NCBI GenBank assembly: GCA_936450465.1
Contig: OW388296.1
Location: forward strand, 37,166,023 to 37,230,022
Direction: 5' to 3'
DNA: 64,000 nucleotides
DNA from: Gibbula magus
Taxonomy: Eukaryota; Mollusca; Gastropoda; Trochida; Trochidae
Every line of letters begins with the position of its first letter. Position 1 is the stretch's first letter. The notes beneath the pieces were generated by a model. The model made no database searches and was not told the DNA's origin. It was given only the letters and a program-made list of their open reading frames with translations. Positions 54,347-64,000 of the stretch are shown in pieces. A program made the position numbers and the translations under genes.

Positions 54347-57300
54347 GATGACAGAAGAAGATGAAGATGAAGATGGAGATGAAGATGAAGATGAAGATGA
54401 AGATGAAGATGAAGATGGAGAAGAAGTTGAAGATGAAGATGAAGATGAAGATGAAGATGAAGATGAAGATGAAGATGGATAAGAATATGAAGATGAAGAT
54501 GCAGATGAAGATGAAGATGAAGATGAAGATGAAGATGGAGAAGAAGATGAAGATGAAGATGAAGATGAAGATGAAGATGAAGATGGAGATGAAGATGAAG
54601 ATGGAGAAGAAGATGAAGATGAAGATGAAGATGGAGAAGAAGATGAAGATGAAGATGGAGAAGAAGATGAAGATGAAGATGAAGATGGAGAAGAAGATGA
54701 AGATGAAGATGAAGATGAAGATGAAGATGAAGATGAAGATGAAGATGAAGATGAAGATGAAGATGGAGAAGAAGATGAAGATGAAGATGGAGATGAAGAT
54801 GAAGATGAAGATGAAGATGGAGAAGAAGATGAAGATGAAGATGAAGATGGAGATGAAGATGAAGATGGAGAAGAAGATGAAGATGAAGATGAAGATGGAG
54901 AAGAAGATGAAGATGAAGATGGAGATGAAGATGAAGATGAAGATGAAGATGGAGAAGAAGATGAAGATGAAGATGAAGATGGAGATGAAGATGAAGATGG
55001 AGAAGAAGATGAAGATGAAGATGAAGATGAAGATGAAGATGAAGATGGAGAAGAAGATGAAGATGAAGATGAAGATGAAGATGAAGATGGAGATGAAGAT
55101 GAAGATGGAGAAGAAGATGAAGATGAAGATGAAGATGAAGATGAAGATGAAGATGAAGATGAAGATGGAGAAGAAGATGAAGATGAAGATGCAGATGAAG
55201 ATGAAGATGAAGATGAAGATGAAGATGAAGATGAAGATGGAGAAGAAGATGAAGATGAAGATGCAGATGAAGATGAAGATGAAGATGAAGATGAAGATGG
55301 AGAAGAAGATGAAGATGAAGATGAAGATGAAGATGCAGATGAAGATGAAGATGAAGATGAAGATGAAGATGAAGATGGAGAAGAAGATGAAGATGAAGAT
55401 GGAGATGAAGATGAAGATGAAGATGGAGAAGAAGATGAAGATGAAGATGAAGATGAAGATGGAGAAGAAGATGGAGAAGAAGATGAAGATGAAGATGAAG
55501 ATGGAGATGAAGATGAAGATGGAGAAGAAGATGAAGATGAAGATGAAGATGGAGAAGAAGATGAAGATGAAGATGGAGATGAAGATGAAGATGAAGATGA
55601 AGATGGAGAAGAAGATGAAGATGAAGATGAAGATGGAGATGAAGATGAAGATGGAGAAGAAGATGAAGATGAAGATGAAGATGAAGATGAAGATGAAGAT
55701 GAAGATGGAGAAGAAGATGAAGATGAAGATGAAGATGGAGATGAAGATGAAGATGGAGAAGAAGATGAAGATGAAGATGAAGATGAAGATGAAGATGAAG
55801 ATGAAGATGGAGAAGAAGATGAAGATGAAGATGCAGATGAAGATGAAGATGAAGATGAAGATGAAGATGAAGATGAAGATGAAGATGGAGAAGAAGATGA
55901 AGATGAAGATGCAGATGAAGATGAAGATGAAGATGAAGATGAAGATGGAGAAGAAGATGAAGATGAAGATGAAGATGGAGATGAAGATGAAGATGAAGAT
56001 GAAGATGAAGATGAAGATGGAGAAGAAGATGAAGATGAAGATGGAGATGAAGATGAAGATGAAGATGGAGAAGAAGATGAAGATGAAGATGAAGATGAAG
56101 ATGAAGATGGAGAAGAAGATGGAGAAGAAGATGAAGATGAAGATGAAGATGGAGATGAAGATGAAGATGGAGAAGAAGATGAAGATGAAGATGAAGATGG
56201 AGAAGAAGATGAAGATGAAGATGGAGAAGAAGATGAAGATGAAGATGAAGATGGAGATGAAGATGAAGATGGAGAAGAAGATGAAGATGAAGATGAAGAT
56301 GAAGATGAAGATGGAGAAGAAGATGAAGATGAAGATGAAGATGCAGATGAAGATGAAGATGAAGATGAAGATGAAGATGGAGAAGAAGATGAAGATGAAG
56401 ATGCAGATGAAGATGAAGATGAATATGAAGATGAAGATGGAGAAGAAGATGAAGATGAAGATGAAGATGAAGATGAAGATGAAGATGAAGATGGAGAAGA
56501 AGATGAAGATGAAGATGGAGATGAAGATGAAGATGAAGATGAAGATGAAGATGAAGATGCAGATGAAGATGAAGATGAAGATGAAGATGAAGATGAAGAT
56601 GGAGAAGAAGATGAAGATGAAGATGCAGATGAAGATGAAGATGAAGATGAAGATGAAGATGGAGAAGAAGATGAAGATGAAGATGAAGATGAAGATGAAG
56701 ATGAAGATAAAGATGAAGATGAAGATGGAGAAGAAGATGAAGATGAAGATGAAGATGGAGAAGAAGATGAAGATGAAGATGGAGAAGAAGATGAAGATGA
56801 AGATGAAGATGGAGAAGAAGATGAAGATGAAGATGAAGATGAAGATGAAGATGAAGATGAATATGAAGATGAAGATGAAGATGGAGAAGAAGATGATGAT
56901 GAAGATGGAGATGAAGATGAAGATGAAGATGAAGATGGAGAAGAAGATGAAGATGAAGATGAAGATGGAGATGAAGATGAAGATGGAGAAGAAGATGAAG
57001 ATGAAGATGAAGATGGAGAAGAAGATGAAGATGAAGATGGAGATGAAGATGAAGATGAAGATGAAGATGGAGAAGAAGATGAAGATGAAGATGAAGATGG
57101 AGATGAAGATGAAGATGGAAAAGAAGATGAAGATGAAGATGAAGATGAAGATGAAGATGGAGATGAAGATGAAGATGGAGAAGAAGATGAAGATGAAGAT
57201 GAAGATGAAGATGAAGATGAAGATGGAGAAGAAGATGAAGATGAAGATGCAGATGAAGATGAAGATGAAGATGAAGATGAAGATGAAGATGAAGATGGAG

Positions 57301-59450
57301 AAGAAGATGAAGATGAAGATGCAGATGAAGATGAAGATGAAGATGAAGATGAAGATGGAGAAGAAGATGAAGATGAAGATGAAGATGAAGATGCAGATGA
57401 AGATGAAGATGAAGATGAAGATGAAGATGGAGAAGAAGATGAAGATGAAGATGAAGATGAAGATGAAGATGAAGATGGAGAAGAAGATGAAGATGAAGAT
57501 GAAGATGAAGATGAAGATGGAGAAGAAGATGGAGAAGAAGATGAAGATGAAGATGAAGATGGAGATGAAGATGAAGATGGAGAAGAAGATGAAGATGAAG
57601 ATGAAGATGGAGAAGAAGATGAAGATGAAGATGGAGAAGAAGATGAAGATGAAGATGGAGATGAAGATGAAGATGGAGAAGAAGATGAAGATGAAGATGA
57701 AGATGAAGATGAAGATGAAGATGGAGAAGAAGATGAAGATGAAGATGAAGATGAAGATGCAGATGAAGATGAAGATGAAGATGAAGATGGAGAAGAAGAT
57801 GAAGATGAAGATGCAGATGAAGATGAAGATGAAGATGAAGATGAAGATGGAGAAGAAGATGAAGATGAAGATGAAGATGAAGATGAAGATGAAGATGAAG
57901 ATGAAGATAAAGATGAAGATGAAGATGGAGAAGAAGATGAAGATGAAGATGGAGAAGAAGATGAAGATGAAGATGGAGATGAAGATGAAGATGGAGAAGA
58001 AGATGAAGATGAAGATGAAGATGAAGATGAAGATAAAGATGAAGATGAAGATGGAGAAGAAGATGAAGATGAAGATGAAGATGGAGATGAAGATGAAGAT
58101 GAAGATGGAGAAGAAGATGAAGATGAAGATGCAGATGAAGATGAAGATGAAGATGAAGATGAAGATGGAGAAGAAGATGAAGATGAAGATGAAGATGAAG
58201 ATGAAGATGAAGATGAAGATGAAGATGGAGAAGAAGATGAAGATGAAGATGAAGATGAAGATGGAGATGAAGATGAAGATGGAGAAGAAGATGAAGATGG
58301 AGAAGAAGATAAAGATGAAGATGGAGATGAAGATGAAGATGAAGATGGAGAAGAAGATGAAGATGAAGATGAAGATGAAGATGGAGAAGAAGATGGAGAA
58401 GAAGATGAAGATGAAGATGAAGATGGAGATGAAGATGAAGATGGAGAAGAAGATGAAGATGAAGATGAAGATGGAGAAGAAGATGAAGATGAAGATTGAG
58501 AAGAAGATGAAGATGAAGATGAAGATGGAGATGAAGATGAAGATGGAGAAGAAGATGAAGATGAAGATGAAGATGAAGATGGAGAAGAAGATGAAGATGA
58601 AGATGAAGATGCAGATGAAGATGAAGATGAAGATGAAGATGAAGATGGAGAAGAAGATGAAGATGAAGATGCAGATGAAGATGAAGATGAAGATGAAGAT
58701 GAAGATGGAGAAGAAGATGAAGATGAAGATGAAGATGAAGATGAAGATGAAGATGAAGATGGAGAAGAAGATGAAGATGAAGATGGAGATGAAGATGAAG
58801 ATGAAGATGAAGATGAAGATGAAGATGCAGATGAAGATGAAGATGAAGATGAAGATGAAGATGGAGAAGAAGATGAAGATGAAGATGCAGATGAAGATGA
58901 AGATGAAGATGAAGATGAAGATGAAGATGGAGAAGAAGATGAAGATGAAGATGAAGATGAAGATGAAGATGAAGATAAAGATGAAGATGAAGATGGAGAA
59001 GAAGATGAAGATGAAGATGAAGATGGAGAAGAAGATGAAGATGAAGATGGAGAAGAAGATGAAGATGAAGATGAAGATGGAGAAGAAGATGAAGATGAAG
59101 ATGAAGATGAAGATGAAGATGAAGATGAAGATGAATATGAAGATGAAGATGAAGATGGAGAAGAAGATGAAGATGAAGATGAAGATGAAGATGAAGATGA
59201 AGATGAAGATGAAGATGAAGATGAAGATGAAGATGAAGATGAAGATGAAGATGGAGAAGAAGATGAAGATGAAGATGAAGATGGAGAAGAAGATGAAGAT
59301 GAAGATGGAGATGAAGATGAAGATGGAGAAGAAGATGAAGATGAAGATGAAGATGGAGATGAAGATGAAGATGGAGAAGAAGATGAAGATGAAGATGAAG
59401 ATGAAGATGAAGATGAAGATGAAGATGAAGATGGAGATGAAGATGAAGAT
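54347..59450. repeat. GATGAA hexamer array, type II, main block (5.1 kb)
   Basis: Perfect triplet register for 5 kb, built from GATGAA, GATGGAGAAGAAG and GATGGAGATG, with GCA, AAA and TAT marker triplets. Internal copies lie 2268-2274 bp apart (GGAGAAGAAGATGGAG at 56109 and 58383; GATAAAG at 56706 and 58974; GAATAT at 56859 and 59133). The Asp-Glu frame is open from 54483 to the TGA at 58497 but has no ATG in frame. Confidence 0.9.
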
Positions 59451-60500
59451 GGAAGATGAAGATGAAGAGATGGAGAAGAAGATGAAGATGAAGATGGAGA
59501 AGAAGATGAAGATGAAGATGCAGATGAAGATGAAGATGAAGATGAAGATGAAGATGAAGATGAAGATGAAGATGGAGAAGAAGATGAAGATGAAGATGAA
59601 GATGAAGATGAAGATGAAGATGGAGAAGAAGATGAAGATGAAGATGAAGATGAAGATGCAGATGAAGATGAAGATGAAGATGAAGATGAAGATAAAGATG
59701 AAGATGAAGATGAAGATGAAGATGAAGATGAAGATGGAGAGAAGAAGATGAAGATGAAGATGAAGATGAAGATGGAGATGAAGATGAAGATGAAGATGAA
59801 GATGAAGATGAAGATGGAGATGAAGATGAAGATGGAGAAGAAGATGAAGATGAAGATGAAGATGAAGAAGAAGATGAAGATGAAGATGAAGAAGAAGATG
59901 AAGATGAAGATGGAGATGAAGATGAAGATGGAGAAGAAGATGAAGATGAAGATGAAGATGAAGATGAAGATGAGATGGAGAAGAAGATGAAGATGAAGAT
60001 GAAGATGAAGATGAAGATGAAGATGAAGATGAAGATGAAGATGAAGATGGAGAAGAAGATGAAGATGAAGAAGATGAAGATGAAGATGAAGATGAGATGA
60101 AGATGGAGATGAAGATGAAGATGAAGATGAAGATGAAGATGAAGATGAAGATGGAGATGGAGAAGAAGATGAAGATGAAGATGAAGATGGAAGATGAGAT
60201 GAAGATGGAGAGAAGATGAAGATGAAGATGAAGATGAAGATGGAGATGAAGATGAGATGAAGATGAAGATGAAGATGAAGATGAAGATGAGATGAAGATG
60301 AAGATGAAGATAAGATGAAGATGAAGATGAAGATGAAGATGAAGATGAAGATGAAGATGAAGATGAAGATGAAGATGAAGATGGAGAAGAAGATGAAGAT
60401 GGAAGATGAAGATGAGATGAAGATGAAGATGAAGATGAAGATGAGAAGAAGATGAAGATGAAGATGAAGATGAAGATGAAGATGAAGATGAAGATGAAGA
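59451..60500. repeat. Hexamer array with frequent 1-base register slips, next to gap
   Basis: Same hexamers, but the 3-base register breaks many times (GATGGAAGATG, GAAGAGATGG, GATGAGATG, GATAAGATG) within 1 kb of the gap, after 5 kb without a single break. Poor consensus at a contig end is the simplest explanation. Confidence 0.8.
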
Positions 60501-60700
60501 NNNNNNNNNNNNNNNNNNNNNNNNNNNNNNNNNNNNNNNNNNNNNNNNNNNNNNNNNNNNNNNNNNNNNNNNNNNNNNNNNNNNNNNNNNNNNNNNNNNN
60601 NNNNNNNNNNNNNNNNNNNNNNNNNNNNNNNNNNNNNNNNNNNNNNNNNNNNNNNNNNNNNNNNNNNNNNNNNNNNNNNNNNNNNNNNNNNNNNNNNNNN
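60501..60700. other. Assembly gap (200 N)
   Basis: Exactly 200 undetermined bases between the GATGAA array and the CTACAT array. The round size suggests a placeholder and not a measured length. Confidence 0.99.
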
Positions 60701-63700
60701 GCTACATCTACATCTACATCTACATCTACATCTACATCTACATCTACATCTACATCTACATCTACATCTACATCTACATCTACATCTAACATCTACATCT
60801 ACGATGAAGGCCTATGCATATACATTGTATTAATCAATGAGCGTTAGCAGGAAATGTTAACCCCACCCTCCAATCCCTCTAAAAATTAAGGGGCCGGCCT
60901 ACATCTACATCTACATCTACATCTACATCTACATCTACATCTACATCTACATCTACATCTACATCTACATCTACATCTACATCTACGATGAAGGCCTATG
61001 CATATACATTGTATTAATCAATGAGCGTTAGCAGGAAATGTTAACCCCACCCTCCAATCCCTCTAAAAATTAAGGGGCCGGCCTACATCTACATCTACAT
61101 CTACATCTACATCTACATCTACATCTACATCTACATCTACATCTACGATGAAGGCCTATGCATATACATTGTATTAATCAATGAGCGTTAGCAGGAAATG
61201 TTAACCCCACCCTCCAATCCCTCTAAAAATTAAGGGGCCGGCCTACATCTACATCTACATCTACATCTACATCTACATCTACATCTACATCTACATCTAC
61301 GATGAAGGCCTATGCATATACATTGTATTAATCAATGAGCGTTAGCAGGAAATGTTAACCCCACCCTCCAATCCCTCTAAAAATTAAGGGGCCGGCCTAC
61401 ATCTACATCTACATCTACATCTACATCTACATCTACATCTACATCTACATCTACATCTACGATGAAGGCCTATGCATATACATTGTATTAATCAATGAGC
61501 GTTAGCAGGAAATGTTAACCCCACCCTCCAATCCCTCTAAAAATTAAGGGGCCGGCCTACATCTACATCTACATCTACATCTACATCTACATCTACATCT
61601 ACATCTACATCTACGATGAAGGCCTATGCATATACATTGTATTAATCAATGAGCGTTAGCAGGAAATGTTAACCCCACCCTCCAATCCCTCTAAAAATTA
61701 AGGGGCCGGCCTACATCTACATCTACATCTACATCTACATCTACATCTACATCTACATCTACATCTACATCTACATCTACATCTACATCTACATCTACAT
61801 CTACATCTACATCTACATCTACATCTACGATGAAGGCCTATGCATATACATTGTATTAATCAATGAGCGTTAGCAGGAAATGTTAACCCCACCCTCCAAT
61901 CCCTCTAAAAATTAAGGGGCCGGCCTACATCTACATCTACATCTACATCTACATCTACATCTACATCTACATCTACATCTACATCTACATCTACGATGAA
62001 GGCCTATGCATATACATTGTATTAATCAATGAGCGTTAGCAGGAAATGTTAACCCCACCCTCCAATCCCTCTAAAAATTAAGGGGCCGGCCTACATCTAC
62101 ATCTACATCTACATCTACATCTACATCTACATCTACATCTACATCTACATCTACATCTACATCTACATCTACATCTACATCTACGATGAAGGCCTATGCA
62201 TATACATTGTATTAATCAATGAGCGTTAGCAGGAAATGTTAACCCCACCCTCCAATCCCTCTAAAAATTAAGGGGCCGGCCTACATCTACATCTACATCT
62301 ACATCTACATCTACATCTACATCTACATCTACATCTACATCTACATCTACATCTACATCTACGATGAAGGCCTATGCATATACATTGTATTAATCAATGA
62401 GCGTTAGCAGGAAATGTTAACCCCACCCTCCAATCCCTCTAAAAATTAAGGGGCCGGCCTACATCTACATCTACATCTACATCTACATCTACATCTACAT
62501 CTACATCTACATCTACATCTACATCTACATCTACGATGAAGGCCTATGCATATACATTGTATTAATCAATGAGCGTTAGCAGGAAATGTTAACCCCACCC
62601 TCCAATCCCTCTAAAAATTAAGGGGCCGGCCTACATCTACATCTACATCTACATCTACATCTACATCTACATCTACATCTACATCTACATCTACATCTAC
62701 ATCTACGATGAAGGCCTATGCATATACAATGTATTAATCAATGAGCGTTAGCAGGAAATGTTAACCCCACCCTCCAATCCCTCTAAAAATTAAGGGGCCG
62801 GCCTACATCTACATCTACATCTACATCTACATCTACATCTACATCTACATCTACATCTACATCTACATCTACATCTACATCTACATCTACGATGAAGGCC
62901 TATGCATATACATTGTATTAATCAATGAGCGTTAGCAGGAAATGTTAACCCCACCCTCCAATCCCTCTAAAAATTAAGGGGCCGGCCTACATCTACATCT
63001 ACATCTACATCTACATCTACATCTACATCTACATCTACATCTACATCTACATCTACATCTACATCTACATCTACATCTACATCTACATCTACGATGAAGG
63101 CCTATGCATATACATTGTATTAATCAATGAGCGTTAGCAGGAAATGTTAACCCCACCCTCCAATCCCTCTAAAAATTAAGGGGCCGGCCTACATCTACAT
63201 CTACATCTACATCTACATCTACATCTACATCTACATCTACATCTACATCTACATCTACATCTACATCTACGATGAAGGCCTATGCATATACATTGTATTA
63301 ATCAATGAGCGTTAGCAGGAAATGTTAACCCCACCCTCCAATCCCTCTAAAAATTAAGGGGCCGGCCTACATCTACATCTACATCTACATCTACATCTAC
63401 ATCTACATCTACATCTACATCTACATCTACATCTACATCTACGATGAAGGCCTATGCATATACATTGTATTAATCAATGAGCGTTAGCAGGAAATGTTAA
63501 CCCCACCCTCCAATCCCTCTAAAAATTAAGGGGCCGGCCTACATCTACATCTACATCTACATCTACATCTACATCTACATCTACATCTACATCTACATCT
63601 ACATCTACGATGAAGGCCTATGCATATACATTGTATTAATCAATGAGCGTTAGCAGGAAATGTTAACCCCACCCTCCAATCCCTCTAAAAATTAAGGGGC

Positions 63701-64000
63701 CGGCCTACATCTACATCTACATCTACATCTACATCTACATCTACATCTACATCTACATCTACATCTACATCTACGATGAAGGCCTATGCATATACATTGT
63801 ATTAATCAATGAGCGTTAGCAGGAAATGTTAACCCCACCCTCCAATCCCTCTAAAAATTAAGGGGCCGGCCTACATCTACATCTACATCTACATCTACAT
63901 CTACATCTACATCTACATCTACATCTACATCTACGATGAAGGCCTATGCATATACATTGTATTAATCAATGAGCGTTAGCAGGAAATGTTAACCCCACCC
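60701..64000. repeat. Composite minisatellite: 96-bp core alternating with CTACAT hexamers
   Basis: Nineteen cores begin (GATGAAGGCC) at 60803, 60987, 61147, 61301, 61461, 61615, 61829, 61995, 62185, 62363, 62535, 62707, 62891, 63093, 63271, 63443, 63609, 63775 and 63935; the last is cut by the window end. The cores look identical except T to A at 62729. Distances between starts are 154-214 bp and every one equals 100 plus a multiple of 6, giving 9-19 hexamers between cores. Within the core, CCCT and AGGG (core positions 73-76 and 87-90) can form a hairpin, and the right end holds GGCCGGCC. The core's left end GATGAAGGCC is matched inverted at the right junction (GGCCTACATC) with one mismatch. 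No coding capacity. Confidence 0.95.

Noticed and set aside
54361..59751. Plus-strand Met-Lys frame of 1796 codons
   Set aside because: Same hexamer artefact. Every second codon is ATG so a start is always found; no sequence complexity or domain.
53761..60792. Minus-strand open frame of 2343 codons
   Set aside because: It runs through the 200-N gap and changes from Ser to His-Leu to Phe-Ile polymers at register slips, so it is an artefact of the repeat and of the Ns.
60701..60802. CTACAT tract as a telomere repeat
   Set aside because: Not TTAGGG or a known relative, and it is interrupted by cores throughout.
60701..64000. CRISPR-like pattern of constant cores and variable spacers
   Set aside because: The spacers are all the same CTACAT hexamer in different numbers, the core is 96 bp, and the context is eukaryotic.

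Overview
This window looks like repeat-dense, probably heterochromatic DNA from an animal, most likely an aquatic invertebrate (mollusc-like is an inference; nothing here fixes the species). The only recognisable protein-coding sequence belongs to transposable elements: three APE-type non-LTR retrotransposons (LINEs) and one TA-flanked inverted-repeat DNA element. No host gene, tRNA, rRNA or bacterial feature is visible. Nearly everything else is tandem repeat of three unrelated kinds, plus a 200-N assembly gap.

Layout. 1-480: 3' end of a LINE ORF2 on the + strand (LINE C). About 551-4674: a decayed, 5'-truncated LINE on the - strand (LINE A). It is split at 1771-2943 by a 1173-bp element with 27-bp terminal inverted repeats and a TA target duplication. 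Removing the element and one TA restores the reverse transcriptase reading frame exactly. 4707-27226: about 22.5 kb of an AT-rich 187-bp satellite. From about 5.9 to 15.8 kb it forms higher-order units of 1949, 1597, 1410, 1224, 1597, 1037 and about 1037 bp, each carrying one 103-bp truncated monomer. From 15.8 to 27.2 kb it is more diverged, with a superperiod of about 3.7 kb. 27227-41946 and 47156-60500: about 28 kb of degenerate GATGAA hexamer array, with very little C on the + strand. It has two subtypes and nested duplications of about 2.05-2.3 kb. 41947-47155: a nearly complete LINE on the - strand (LINE B) sitting in the hexamer array. Its 1173-codon ORF2 is intact and its ORF1 is broken only by one in-frame UGA. 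60501-60700: gap. 60701-64000: a composite minisatellite of 19 copies of a 96-bp core alternating with 9-19 CTACAT hexamers.

How the parts relate. LINE B is the only potentially active element: ORF1 (coiled coil plus a C-terminal WP-type domain) would supply the RNA-binding protein and ORF2 the endonuclease and reverse transcriptase. LINEs A and B end in a similar 3' module: a small hairpin, TTCGA, AATAAAGAA and a short tandem tail. The satellites grew in different ways. The 187-bp family changes length in whole monomers, as unequal exchange predicts. The 96-bp core family changes only in 6-bp hexamer steps, which suggests slippage between nearly identical cores. The very long open frames across the hexamer arrays (up to about 2300 codons) are by-products of a 6-bp period and are not annotated as genes. 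Three tandem families side by side with recent LINE insertions suggest a pericentromeric or other heterochromatic block; that is inference.
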